Shown one piece after another: positions 10,197 through 18,831 of a stretch of DNA of 64,000 nucleotides. Source of the DNA: Rhodococcus gordoniae (GTDB taxonomy: Bacteria; Actinomycetota; Actinomycetes; Mycobacteriales; Mycobacteriaceae); assembly GCF_001646655.1 (NCBI RefSeq), contig NZ_LPZN01000013.1, positions 62,001-126,000 on the forward strand, in the 5' to 3' direction. The notes below the pieces were generated by a model, which did no database searches, was not told the origin of the DNA, and was given only the letters and a program-made list of their open reading frames with translations. Position numbers and translations under genes: made by a program. Each line of letters begins with the position of its first letter. Positions within the stretch are counted from its first letter, which is position 1.

Positions 10197-10237
10197 CGGT
10201 CGCCATCACTCACCTCACCGGATCGGAGAGAACCGAC

Positions 10238-11026
10238 ATGGGAAAGCTGGACGGGCGGGTGGCGATCGTCACCGGAGCCGGTATGGGGATCGGCCGAGGG
10301 GTGTCCGGTGCCCTGGCCCGCGAGGGCGCGCACGTCGTGGTCGCCGAAGTGGACCGGGCGGCAGGGACCGATACCGCGCGGTGGCTCACCGACCGGTGGG
10401 GCGTGCGTGCGCACTTCGTGCCGACCGATGTCACCGACCGCGAGCAGGTGCACGCGATGGTGGACTCCGCCGTGCGCGAATTCGGACGTCTCGACATCCT
10501 GGTCAACAACGCCTGGCGATCACTGGGATTCGCGCGCATGGAGAAGACGCCCGAAGAAAGTATGCAGGCAGGCTTCGACATGGCCGTGATGGCGACCTTC
10601 TGGGCGATGCAACGCGCGTACCCGGAACTCGCCCGCCGCGGAACCGGCCGAGTGATCAACATGTGCAGTCTCAACGGCGTCAATGCCCACATGTACTCGG
10701 TGTCGTACAACGCCGCGAAAGAGGCGTTGCGCAGCATGACCCGCACCGCGGCCCGGGAATGGGCCCCGAAACAGGTGTGCTGCAACGTGATCTGCCCCGG
10801 CGCGCAGAGCGCGGCGTACCGGCGGGTCGCGGAGGCCGATCCGCAGATGGCGGCGACACAGGCCGCGGCCAACCCCATGGGCCGTATCGGTGACCCTCTC
10901 GACGACATCGGTACCGTCGCGGCTTTCCTCGCGAGCGACGACTCGCGTTATCTCACCGGCAACACGCTGTTCGTCGACGGCGGTAGCCACATCAACGGCG
11001 TGCAATGGGCGCCGGCGGTCGACTGA
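10238..11026 (+). CDS. SDR-family oxidoreductase
   Basis: A 262-residue short-chain dehydrogenase. Cofactor motif TGAGMGIGRGV, active-site SYNAAK, and C-terminal signature YLTGNTLFVDGG. NNAG is replaced by NNAW. The GGAGAG upstream of the ATG at 10238 fits as ribosome-binding site. It follows the thioesterase by 41 nt on the same strand and so belongs to the thiolase-to-lipase run. It is similar in layout to the SDR at 2647-3390 and may act on the ring or a hydroxyl group of the same substrate. Confidence 0.85.
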   Translation: MGKLDGRVAIVTGAGMGIGRGVSGALAREGAHVVVAEVDRAAGTDTARWLTDRWGVRAHFVPTDVTDREQVHAMVDSAVREFGRLDILVNNAWRSLGFARMEKTPEESMQAGFDMAVMATFWAMQRAYPELARRGTGRVINMCSLNGVNAHMYSVSYNAAKEALRSMTRTAAREWAPKQVCCNVICPGAQSAAYRRVAEADPQMAATQAAANPMGRIGDPLDDIGTVAAFLASDDSRYLTGNTLFVDGGSHINGVQWAPAVD

Positions 11027-11044
11027 AATCCCGACGGAGGATTC

Positions 11045-12229
11045 ATGATCTCTCGTACTGCTCGGAGCGCGGTATCGGTACTCGCCGCGGTCTCGATGCT
11101 CGGCCTCACCTCTTGCTCCGACACCGGCGGTGACGACACCGAGGAGGCAGCAGGAGGACCCGGCTCCCTGGTCACCGACCGCCCCCTCACGGGTGCGGCG
11201 GCGCTTCCCAGCGCGTCACGAACCGACCTGATCACCTATCTGTCCGAGGGGGCCGACGGGCGTCCCGTCCTCGTCTCCGGGACTGTCGCGATCCCCGAAG
11301 GAGAGGCACCGGAGGGAGGCTGGCCCGTGCTCAGCTGGGCCCACGGGACCACGGGGGTCGGCGATGCCTGTGCGCCCTCCGCCGACACTCCCGGAGGCCC
11401 GGCCCACTCCTATGTCGCAAGGACGACCGCCATGCTCGACCGGTGGGTCGCCGACGGCTACGCCGTGGTCCAGACCGACTACGAGGGGCTCGGCACTCCG
11501 GGTGGACATCCCTACATGAACGGTGACAGTGCCGCCGCCGCCGTCGTCGACATCGTGCGCGCGGCCCGGGAACTCGATCCGGGCATCGGCACCCGGTGGG
11601 TCGCGATGGGCCACAGTCAGGGTGGCCACGCCGCGCTGTACGCGGCGGCACGCGGGCAGGAACACGCCCCTGAGCTCGACCTGCAGGGAGCGATCGCCTT
11701 CGCACCGGGCAGCCGGACGAGTGAGACCGCCCAGTACTACGCGACGGCCGGCCCCGCGATCGGTCCGGCGCTCGGATTCCTGCCGGTCCTGCTGCTCGGG
11801 GCGCAGGCGGCGGACCCGTCCATCGACGCCGACGCGATGCTCACGGACGCGTCGCGACCTCTGCTCGATGCAGCGCGCACCGGGTGCATGGACGACATCC
11901 GCGAAGCCGCGAGCACCGTTCCGGTGGATCAGGTGTTCGCTCCCGATGCGGATCTCGACGCGCTCCGCGAGTACTACGCCGGCCAGGAACTCGAAGCGCT
12001 CACCCTGACGGTGCCGACACTCGTCGTCCAGGGCACCGACGATGTGCTGGTGTCGCGTCCGGTCACCGACCGGGTCACCGAGGCGCTGTGCGGCAACGGC
12101 GCCGACCTGACCTACCGGGTGTACGACGGAGCCGACCATCGCGGCGTGCTCGACGCGTCCTTCGACGATGTGCGGACCTTCGTCGACGGAGTGCGCGCGG
12201 GCGAGACGCAGGACGGGACGTGCGGTTGA
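11045..12229 (+). CDS. Secreted lipase-like lipoprotein (LIP family)
   Basis: A 394-residue alpha/beta hydrolase of the secretory lipase family. It begins with a lipoprotein signal peptide whose lipobox LTSC places the lipidated cysteine at residue 24. The nucleophile elbow is GHSQGGH, and a C-terminal DGADHRG supplies the likely histidine. CGGAGG lies 4 nt before the ATG. It is expected outside the cell, anchored in the membrane. It lies 18 nt after the SDR, so an esterified substrate may be hydrolysed outside before uptake and beta-oxidation by the upstream genes. This link is inference from position. Confidence 0.82.
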   Translation: MISRTARSAVSVLAAVSMLGLTSCSDTGGDDTEEAAGGPGSLVTDRPLTGAAALPSASRTDLITYLSEGADGRPVLVSGTVAIPEGEAPEGGWPVLSWAHGTTGVGDACAPSADTPGGPAHSYVARTTAMLDRWVADGYAVVQTDYEGLGTPGGHPYMNGDSAAAAVVDIVRAARELDPGIGTRWVAMGHSQGGHAALYAAARGQEHAPELDLQGAIAFAPGSRTSETAQYYATAGPAIGPALGFLPVLLLGAQAADPSIDADAMLTDASRPLLDAARTGCMDDIREAASTVPVDQVFAPDADLDALREYYAGQELEALTLTVPTLVVQGTDDVLVSRPVTDRVTEALCGNGADLTYRVYDGADHRGVLDASFDDVRTFVDGVRAGETQDGTCG

Positions 12230-12238
12230 TGCGGTCGT

Positions 12239-13069
12239 TCAGTCGGTCTTGACGCGTTCCGGTGCGGTGTAGACGTTCATCGTCTCGCCGCGGAGAAAAC
12301 CCACCAGGGTCAGGCCCGACTCCGCGGCGAGGTCGACGGCGAGGGACGACGGCGCCGATACCGCGGCGAGTAGGGGAACGCCGGCCATCACGGCCTTCTG
12401 CACGAGCTCGAACGAGGCGCGTCCGCTCACCATGAGCACGCTGTGCGACAGCGGGACCCGGTTGTCGGTCAGGGCCCGGCCGAGCACCTTGTCGACGGCG
12501 TTGTGCCTGCCGACATCCTCGCGCAGGGCCCACAGCGCACCGTCGAGCGTGAACAGTGCCGCTGCGTGCAGGCCCCCGGTCGACTCGAAGACCTGCTGGT
12601 GCCGCCGCAGGGTGTCGGGCAGTTCCGCGAGCGTGTGTGTGCCGATCGAGGTGCCGCCGGCCTCCCGCAGCGGATATCGCGTGCGGGTGCGCACCTCGTC
12701 GAGCGAGGTCTTCCCGCACACCCCGCACGCGGAGGTGGTCGTGAACGCGCGTCGCCCCGTCCCCTCCGGGATCGTGACACCGGGAGCGAGGGTGATGTCG
12801 AGAACGTTGTAGGTGTTGGCGCCGCTCTCGTCGACCCCGTCGCAGTACCGCACCGCGGCGATGTCCTCACGACTGCCGATCATCCCCTCGGCCAGGAGGA
12901 ATCCGTGGACGAGGTCGACGTCGTGCCCGGGGGTGCGCATCGTGATCGTCAGTGATTCGCCGCCGATCCTGATCTCGAGCGGTTCCTCGACGGCGAGGGT
13001 GTCGGGACGTCGCGTCACCCTGTCCGCCGTGATGCGCAGTACCGATCGACGTGTCGTGACCCGTCCCAT
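12239..13069 (-). CDS. fdhD: Formate dehydrogenase accessory sulfurtransferase FdhD
   Basis: A 276-residue FdhD protein. The sulfur-carrying cysteine pair is in SACGVCGK, the hallmark of the family. FdhD transfers sulfur to the molybdenum cofactor of formate dehydrogenases and related enzymes. GGGAGG precedes the ATG. No formate dehydrogenase or molybdenum gene lies in this window, so it acts on an enzyme encoded elsewhere. Its 3' end faces the lipase gene with 9 nt between the stop codons. Confidence 0.93.
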   Translation of the reverse strand: MGRVTTRRSVLRITADRVTRRPDTLAVEEPLEIRIGGESLTITMRTPGHDVDLVHGFLLAEGMIGSREDIAAVRYCDGVDESGANTYNVLDITLAPGVTIPEGTGRRAFTTTSACGVCGKTSLDEVRTRTRYPLREAGGTSIGTHTLAELPDTLRRHQQVFESTGGLHAAALFTLDGALWALREDVGRHNAVDKVLGRALTDNRVPLSHSVLMVSGRASFELVQKAVMAGVPLLAAVSAPSSLAVDLAAESGLTLVGFLRGETMNVYTAPERVKTD

Positions 13070-13397
13070 CCTCTACCTCCCAGATACGTGCAGCGGGTCG
13101 AGCCCTTGTCACTACGCAACTCGACAGGGCAGGGGTACCCGGTCGTGCGGCACGTCATCCTCCGTACTGTCCCCCACTGCCCGCCCGTTCACGACTGCGC
13201 TCGGCTCCGCCCCGAGGCGGTGTGGACCGCGGGTGGCGTCACACGAAACCCACTCGCTCCTCGTAGGGACACTACAGACTCGGTCTCCTCTCGGGGGACG
13301 GTGATGAATGCGGGCCACCGGTCGGCTTCGGATCGCGGATACCAGGGTCGAACAGGGTGGACTCGTGTGGTCGCTCTGCCGAGTCGGACATCGCATC
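13070..13397. other. Intergenic region between divergent genes
   Basis: About 340 nt separate the fdhD start from the winged-helix gene. I see no convincing coding frame, RNA gene or long hairpin here. It must contain both promoters; the plus-side -10 box is listed separately. There is no TPP, molybdenum-cofactor or other riboswitch-like sequence that I can recognise. Confidence 0.5.
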
Positions 13398-13403
13398 TAC
13401 GCT
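13398..13403 (+). promoter_or_regulatory. -10 box TACGCT, predicts leaderless transcript
   Basis: TACGCT lies 7 nt before the ATG at 13411, so transcription would begin at or next to the start codon. No clear -35 element. Confidence 0.45.
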
Positions 13404-13410
13404 GTCGGCC

Positions 13411-14628
13411 ATGGCTGTGCGCAGGATCGACGCAACCGAACGCCGAGCACGACTCGCCACCCGGCACCGCCTGCATCCCGGGCACCGCGCCGCCGATGCG
13501 GTCGACGCCGCGACCGGCATGGTGTGCCTGCACGGCACCGATCCCGCCAGCGTCTACCTGTCGGCATGGGCCCGGGTCGACGACTTCGTCACGACCGACC
13601 TCGATCGGGCCCTCTACACGGATCGGTCGCTGGTGAAACACATGGCCATGCGGCGCACCGTCTTCGTCTTCCCGCGCGAGATCCTGCCGGTCGTGCAGGC
13701 GGGCGCGAGCGCGCGAGTCGCAGCGGCGCAACGCCGTCAGGTGGTCAAGGACGTCGAGAAGGCCGGTCTGCACGGCGACGGCGAGCAGTGGCTCGACGAG
13801 GTGAGCGGCCACGTGCTGCAGGCGTTGTCCGGCGGACGCGAAGCGACGTCCAGCGAATTGCGTGCCGAGATCCCGCTTCTCGACGCGAGTATCGACTACG
13901 GGATCGGGAAGTCGTGGGGCGGCAGGGTCCCGTTCGCTCCGCGCGTGCTCACCGTGCTCTCCGCCGAAGGAAAAGTGGTGCGGGCGTCCAACAACGGGTC
14001 GTGGCGCGTGTCGCGGCCCGCCTGGACGTCGACGGAGTCGTGGCTCGGCGCCGGGATCGCTCCGTGCGACGAAGCCGACGGTGTACGCGCCCTCGTGGAA
14101 TCATGGCTGCGGGTCTTCGGGCCGGGTACCGAGGCCGACATCAAGTGGTGGCTCGGCTCCACCCTCACCGCCGTACGCGCGGCTCTCGCCGACCTCGACG
14201 TGGTGGAGGTGGATCTCGACGGCCGTTCCGGATACCTCCTGGCCGACGACGTGGAGGAACCCGCTCCCGCCGACCCGTGGGGGGTACTGCTGCCTTCCCT
14301 GGACCCCACGGTGATGGGGTGGGCCGAACGAGACTGGTATCTGGGGTCGTACAAGGGCGACCTGTTCGATTCGAACGGCAATGCCGGGCCCACGGCGTGG
14401 TGGGACGGACGGATCGTCGGCACGTGGTGGCAGAGCGATTCCGGATCCGTCGAACTGCATCTGCTCGAGGACATCGGGGTCGACGGCCGGGCGGTGCTCG
14501 AACAGGAGGCCGCGCGCCTCGACGAGTGGCTCGGGGGAGTGAAGGTGACGGCCAGATTCCCGACACCTCTCGCGAAGGAACTCGCGGCGGCGACGGACCG
14601 CGCGCCGTCGGACAGGTCCTCGTCGTAG
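13411..14628 (+). CDS. Winged-helix DNA-binding domain protein (AlkX/HTH_42 family)
   Basis: A 405-residue protein of the YcaQ/AlkX-type winged-helix family. Typical segments are LCLHGTDPASVYLSAWAR-like near residue 35 (here MVCLHGTDPASVYLSAW), then HMAMRRTVFVFP, and later WWDGRIVGTWWQ. Family members include DNA glycosylases acting on interstrand crosslinks and bulky lesions, although most actinobacterial copies are untested. There is no ribosome-binding site, but a TACGCT -10 box lies 7 nt upstream, which supports ATG 13411 over an earlier in-frame ATG at 13357. The GNAT gene follows 9 nt after the stop. Confidence 0.75.
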   Translation: MAVRRIDATERRARLATRHRLHPGHRAADAVDAATGMVCLHGTDPASVYLSAWARVDDFVTTDLDRALYTDRSLVKHMAMRRTVFVFPREILPVVQAGASARVAAAQRRQVVKDVEKAGLHGDGEQWLDEVSGHVLQALSGGREATSSELRAEIPLLDASIDYGIGKSWGGRVPFAPRVLTVLSAEGKVVRASNNGSWRVSRPAWTSTESWLGAGIAPCDEADGVRALVESWLRVFGPGTEADIKWWLGSTLTAVRAALADLDVVEVDLDGRSGYLLADDVEEPAPADPWGVLLPSLDPTVMGWAERDWYLGSYKGDLFDSNGNAGPTAWWDGRIVGTWWQSDSGSVELHLLEDIGVDGRAVLEQEAARLDEWLGGVKVTARFPTPLAKELAAATDRAPSDRSSS

Positions 14629-14631
14629 GCT
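14626..14631 (+). promoter_or_regulatory. -10 box TAGGCT, predicts leaderless transcript
   Basis: TAGGCT, overlapping the upstream TAG stop codon, lies 6 nt before the ATG at 14638. Confidence 0.45.
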
Positions 14632-14637
14632 GCGCTC

Positions 14638-15243
14638 ATGGCCATCGAACCGAGAACCGCCACGCGCCGCGACATTCCGGCCTTCGCTCCGGTGGTCGCC
14701 GAAGCCTTCGTCGACGATCCGGTCTTCACGTGGATGTTCCCGGACGAACACCACCGCATCCGGCGCATGACCCGTTTCTTCGCGGCCGACGCCCGGCACC
14801 ACATGGTGCCGTTGGGAGCCACCGACATCGCCGAGTCCGACGGGGTCGTCGGAGGCGCGGCGATGTGGGCGCCACCCGGACGATGGCGTAGCGATATGTG
14901 GACCTCGCTCCGTCTGCTGCCCGGTTTCTGCGCAGCACTCGGCAGGTACATGAAACGGGGACGGCAGGTCGACGAAACCCTCGATGCGGCGCATCCGGGC
15001 GAACCGCACTGGTATCTGTCGACGATCGGCACCTCACCTGCCGCGCGGGGGACCGGCCTCGGCACAGCCCTCATGAAGGCCGGCCTCGACCGTGCCGACG
15101 CCGAACACGCTCCGGCCTACCTCGAATCGAGCAAGGAGGCGAACATTCCCTACTACGAGCGGTTCGGGTTCGAGGTCACCCGCGCCATCGTCGTCCCCGA
15201 CGGCGGGCCGACGCTGTGGGGAATGTGGCGGCAGCCGCGCTGA
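14638..15243 (+). CDS. GNAT-family N-acetyltransferase
   Basis: A 201-residue GNAT protein. The acetyl-CoA-binding motif is IGTSPAARGTGLGTALM (about residues 127-144) and the C-terminal region is YYERFGFEVT. It is most like the actinobacterial acetyltransferases with an N-terminal FVDDPVFTWMFPD segment. Substrate unknown. It has no Shine-Dalgarno sequence, and a -10 box six bases upstream suggests its own leaderless transcript as well as read-through from the winged-helix gene. Confidence 0.82.
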   Translation: MAIEPRTATRRDIPAFAPVVAEAFVDDPVFTWMFPDEHHRIRRMTRFFAADARHHMVPLGATDIAESDGVVGGAAMWAPPGRWRSDMWTSLRLLPGFCAALGRYMKRGRQVDETLDAAHPGEPHWYLSTIGTSPAARGTGLGTALMKAGLDRADAEHAPAYLESSKEANIPYYERFGFEVTRAIVVPDGGPTLWGMWRQPR

Positions 15244-15254
15244 GGTGTCGATCC

Positions 15255-15312
15255 GCGATCGAATTCGTCATCCGCTACAGCAATTGCCGCAGCGGATGAC
15301 GAATCGGATCGC
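15255..15312. terminator. Long inverted repeat, bidirectional terminator
   Basis: Two 22-nt arms (15255-15276 and 15291-15312) match at 20 positions, with an uninterrupted 14-bp proximal stem and a 14-nt loop. The loop itself contains the palindrome GCAATTGC. It lies between the convergent GNAT and ThiD genes and is followed on the plus strand by TTTT. Confidence 0.75.
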
Positions 15313-15353
15313 GAATGCTTTTGTCTTGGAATCGGTTTCGGCGAACCGAGGAA

Positions 15354-16145
15354 TCAGGCGCCTTGCCAGACGGTGTCGAACGGGGTGTTGGCGGACACCC
15401 GCGCCTTGATCCCCGCGGTGACGAAATCCTTGGCGCGGGCCGCGGCGTCGGCGACCGACCCGCCCTTCGCGAGTTCGGCCGTGATCGCGGCCGCGAGGGT
15501 GCAGCCGGCGCCGGACACCCGCTCGTTGCCGACCTTCGGTGCCGTCAGCAGGGTGACCTCGGAACCGTCGAACAGGACGTCGACGGCGTCCTCGCCGTCG
15601 AGTTCGACGCCGCCCTTCGCCACGACGTACTGCGGGCCGAGATCGTGGATGCGACGTGCCGCCTCGACGAGCTGGTCGACGGAGGTGATGTCGTCCATAC
15701 CGGACAGCATGCGAGCCTCGAACAGGTTCGGGGTGACGACCGTGGCATGGGGCAGCACCTGCGCGCGCAACGCGTTGTCGGTGTCGAGCGCCGCCCCGGC
15801 TTCCTGGCCCTTGCAGATCAGGACCGGGTCGAGCACGACGTGCCGCCAGGACTGCTTCTCCAGGCCCTCGGCGACCACATCGATCGTCGCGGGTGTGCCC
15901 AGCATGCCGATCTTCACCACGTCGAGGTCGTGAGCGGCGGTTGCTGCCTCGATCTGGTCGGCGATCACCTCGGCCGGGACGGGGAAGAAGCGGTGGCCCC
16001 AGTCGTTCTTCGGATCGAACGAGACGATGCACGTCGTGGTGCCCACGCCGTACACACCCAGCTGCTGGAACGTCTTGAGGTCGACCTGCAGACCGGCGCC
16101 ACCGGTCGCTTCCGAGCCGGCGATGACGTATGCGAGGTCGACCAT
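15354..16145 (-). CDS. Hydroxymethylpyrimidine / pyridoxine kinase (ThiD/PdxK type)
   Basis: A 263-residue ribokinase-superfamily kinase. The N-terminal GSEATGGAGLQVDLKTF binds the pyrimidine or pyridine substrate, and the C-terminal anion-hole motif VSGAGCTLAAAI contains the Gly-Cys form typical of Gram-positive PdxK/ThiD2 enzymes rather than the GTGC of enterobacterial ThiD. It phosphorylates HMP in thiamin synthesis, pyridoxal/pyridoxine in B6 salvage, or both. No thi or pdx genes adjoin it, and no TPP riboswitch is visible upstream. GGAG precedes the ATG at moderate distance. Confidence 0.82.
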   Translation of the reverse strand: MVDLAYVIAGSEATGGAGLQVDLKTFQQLGVYGVGTTTCIVSFDPKNDWGHRFFPVPAEVIADQIEAATAAHDLDVVKIGMLGTPATIDVVAEGLEKQSWRHVVLDPVLICKGQEAGAALDTDNALRAQVLPHATVVTPNLFEARMLSGMDDITSVDQLVEAARRIHDLGPQYVVAKGGVELDGEDAVDVLFDGSEVTLLTAPKVGNERVSGAGCTLAAAITAELAKGGSVADAAARAKDFVTAGIKARVSANTPFDTVWQGA

Positions 16146-16257
16146 GTGAGTGCTCCGTTCGGACGGGGAGACGGCGTTTCCGCGGGATGTACCCGCCGGA
16201 CGACCAGGTTACAGACGAACCCGGTGCCACCTGCGGACCGCCCACCGCCGCTCCCGA

Positions 16258-16263
16258 TATCGT
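16258..16263 (+). promoter_or_regulatory. -10 box TATCGT, predicts leaderless transcript
   Basis: TATCGT lies 6 nt before the ATG at 16270. Confidence 0.45.
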
Positions 16264-16269
16264 CCAGGC

Positions 16270-18264
16270 ATGACGGCCTTCGACGAGCTCGACGACTACC
16301 TGGCGCTACCCCGCGTCACCTCCCTCACGATGTCTCCGGACGGGAACCGCCTGGTGATCACGCAGTCGACGCTCGACGACAAGGCCACCTCGTACACGGG
16401 CGCGTTGTGGGAGGTGGATCCCGCCGGCGATGCCCCGGCGCGGCGCCTGACCCACGGCGCCACGGGGGAGTCGAACCCGACCTTCACCGCGACCGGCGAC
16501 CTGCTCTTCACCGCCGCCCGCGGTACGGACGACCCGCCGGTGTCGCTGTGGCGACTGCCCGTGGCCGGCGGGGAGGCCGAGCAGATCGGATCCCGGAAGG
16601 GTGGGTTCGCGTCGGTGTGTGCGGCGTCGCATGCCGACAGGACGGTCCTGCTCGCGTCCGTTCTCGGCCACAGCGAGTCCGACGACGAACGGATCCGGGA
16701 CGCCCGCAAGGACGGTGCGGTCACCGCCGTGCTGCATGCCGGCTATCCGGTGCGCTACTGGGATCACGATCTCGGACCCGACCAGCCGCATCTGCTCCTC
16801 CCGGACAACAGCGGCGACGGGTTCACCGATCTCACCCCGGGGATCCGTGGGTCGCTGCGCGACGCCCACCTCGATGTCGCTGCGGACGGTTCGTTCGCCG
16901 CGGCCACCTGGGTGGTCCCCGGTCCGCTCGCCTCGCGCCGCGTCACCGTCGTGCGGATCGATCTCGGCACCGGTCTGCGCACCCCGCTCGTCGACGACGA
17001 GACCGGCGACGCGACACATCCGTCGCTCTCCCGGGACGGACGCAAACTCGCCTATCTGCACGAGTCGATCGGCGACGCCGAGAACCCGCCGCAGGTGACC
17101 GTCCGGGTCCTCGACATCGACTCCGGAGCCACCGGTATCGAAGCTCCCGAGTGGGACCGGCGTCCCACTTCGGTGGCCTGGCTGCCCGACGGGTCCGGTC
17201 TCGTGCTCACCGCCGACGATCACGGACGCGCACCGGTCTTCGTCCAGCGGCTCGGAGACGCGCAGCCCGTCCGCGTCACCACGGACGACGCCGCCTACAC
17301 CCATGTCCACCTCGCGCCCGACGGCAACCGTGCGTACGCACTGAGGGCCTCGTACGACGCACCGCCACATCCCGTGCGCATCCACCTGACCGGACCCGGC
17401 GCCGGCACCGTCACGCCCCTGCCCGCTCCCGCTGCGCTCCCGGAACTGCCGGGCCGCCTCGTGGAAATGACCACCGACGCCGCCGACGGCACGCCGGTGC
17501 GGGCATGGCTTGCGCTCCCGCACACCGCGTCCGCCGCCGACCCCGCACCGCTGCTGCTGTGGGTGCACGGCGGACCGCTGAGCAGCTGGAACACATGGTC
17601 GTGGCGCTGGAACCCGTGGCTTCTCGTCGCCCGGGGCTACGCGGTGCTGTTGCCGGACCCCGCACTGTCCACGGGATACGGCGACGCCTTCATCCGGCGC
17701 GGCTGGGGACGCTGGGGACGCGAACCGTACACCGACCTCATGGCGATCACCGACGCCGCGGTCGCGCGGAACGACATCGACGAGGACCGGACCGCGGTGA
17801 TGGGTGGCTCGTTCGGCGGATATCTGGCCAACTGGATCGCCGGTCACACCGACCGGTTCCGGGCGGTCGTCACCCACGCCGGTCTGTGGGCGCTGGACCA
17901 GTTCACCCCGACCACCGACGTGGCCTGGTACTGGCAACGGGAGATGACCCCGGAGATGGCCGTCGAGAACTCACCGCACCTGTTCGTCGCCGACATCGTC
18001 ACGCCCATGCTCGTCATCCACGGCGACAAGGACTATCGCGTCCCCATCGGCGAAGCACTGCGCCTGTGGTACGAGCTGCTCGACGAATCGGGGCTGCCCG
18101 CCGAGGACGACGGCACCACCGTCCACCGCTTCCTGTGCTTTCCGTCCGAGAACCACTGGGTGCTGCAGCCGCAGCATTCGAAGATCTGGTACCGCACGGT
18201 CGAAGCATTCCTGTCGGAGCACGTGCTCGGCCACCCGCTCGACCTGCCGGCCGAGCTGGGCTGA
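16270..18264 (+). CDS. S9-family prolyl oligopeptidase-like serine peptidase
   Basis: A 664-residue cytoplasmic peptidase. The N-terminal beta-propeller covers about residues 20-390, with MSPDGNRL and LSRDGRKL repeat signatures. The C-terminal alpha/beta hydrolase domain has the nucleophile in GGSFGGYLANW, the acid in HGDKDYRVP and the histidine in ENHWV. The oxyanion region WVHGGPLSSW fits the acylaminoacyl-peptidase branch. It cleaves short peptides. An earlier in-frame start (16150) is less likely because a -10 box sits 6 nt before 16270. It is divergent from the ThiD/PdxK gene. Confidence 0.88.
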   Translation: MTAFDELDDYLALPRVTSLTMSPDGNRLVITQSTLDDKATSYTGALWEVDPAGDAPARRLTHGATGESNPTFTATGDLLFTAARGTDDPPVSLWRLPVAGGEAEQIGSRKGGFASVCAASHADRTVLLASVLGHSESDDERIRDARKDGAVTAVLHAGYPVRYWDHDLGPDQPHLLLPDNSGDGFTDLTPGIRGSLRDAHLDVAADGSFAAATWVVPGPLASRRVTVVRIDLGTGLRTPLVDDETGDATHPSLSRDGRKLAYLHESIGDAENPPQVTVRVLDIDSGATGIEAPEWDRRPTSVAWLPDGSGLVLTADDHGRAPVFVQRLGDAQPVRVTTDDAAYTHVHLAPDGNRAYALRASYDAPPHPVRIHLTGPGAGTVTPLPAPAALPELPGRLVEMTTDAADGTPVRAWLALPHTASAADPAPLLLWVHGGPLSSWNTWSWRWNPWLLVARGYAVLLPDPALSTGYGDAFIRRGWGRWGREPYTDLMAITDAAVARNDIDEDRTAVMGGSFGGYLANWIAGHTDRFRAVVTHAGLWALDQFTPTTDVAWYWQREMTPEMAVENSPHLFVADIVTPMLVIHGDKDYRVPIGEALRLWYELLDESGLPAEDDGTTVHRFLCFPSENHWVLQPQHSKIWYRTVEAFLSEHVLGHPLDLPAELG

Positions 18265-18295
18265 CCGAGAACGTCCGGGGGGTGTCGACCGCCTG

Positions 18296-18670
18296 TTACG
18301 CGGGCGGTCGCGGCTGGTCGCCCGGCGACGCGGGCGGACGAGTGGGCTCGTCGGTGGCCGGGGTCGACTCACTCGTAGACGAGCCGGTGTGCGTCGCCGC
18401 GTGTTGGCCGGACCCGCTCTGACCGCGATGGGTGACCTTCTCGGCGAGACCGCCCACCGTTTCCTGGAGCTGTGGTGCCTTCTCCTTCACGACGGAGGCC
18501 GCTTCGGTCACCTTGTCCTGTACGGCAGGTATGACCTTGTCCTGTACCGCCGGGTTGTGCCACAGCTCGTTCGAACGTCCCCGCATCTTGTCGTAGGTCT
18601 CGCGGCCCGCCCGGGTCCCCGCGACGAATCCCGCAGCTGCACCTGCAGCGAAGATCAATGCCCGCATCAT
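18296..18670 (-). CDS. YtxH-like small membrane-associated protein
   Basis: A 124-residue protein. A short N-terminal hydrophobic segment ALIFAAGAAAGFVAGTRAG is followed by a positively charged stretch, then an amphipathic helical region with the repeated QDKVIPAVQDKV, and a polar Ser/Thr/Pro tail. This is the usual layout of actinobacterial YtxH-domain proteins, which have no settled function. GGAGG lies 8 nt before the ATG at 18670; the next codon is also ATG. It converges on the S9 peptidase with 31 nt between stops. Confidence 0.7.
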   Translation of the reverse strand: MMRALIFAAGAAAGFVAGTRAGRETYDKMRGRSNELWHNPAVQDKVIPAVQDKVTEAASVVKEKAPQLQETVGGLAEKVTHRGQSGSGQHAATHTGSSTSESTPATDEPTRPPASPGDQPRPPA

Positions 18671-18819
18671 GACGGGGTCCTCCGTCCTGTCAGTTCGGCG
18701 TCCGCGCATTCGGCGGCCCGGCAATGCGATACCCGGTCGGGGACCGGGCCACACCCTCCGGTCCTGGCCCCTGTCCGGTTCTGTCGCGGCCCCTGTCCAG
18801 GAGGTTCGCGTCCGACGCT

Positions 18820-18825
18820 TACGAT
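18820..18825 (+). promoter_or_regulatory. -10 box TACGAT, predicts leaderless valS
   Basis: TACGAT lies 6 nt before the GTG at 18832. The AGGAGG at 18799-18804 is too far from the start (27 nt) to act as ribosome-binding site. Confidence 0.45.
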
Positions 18826-18831
18826 TGACGG

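Noticed and set aside
13308-14891. Large plus-strand frame overlapping the winged-helix gene
   Set aside because: It is arginine-rich frame noise; the winged-helix frame has clear family motifs.
18671-18831. T-box leader upstream of valS
   Set aside because: No specifier hairpin or antiterminator sequence is visible, and the start is probably leaderless.
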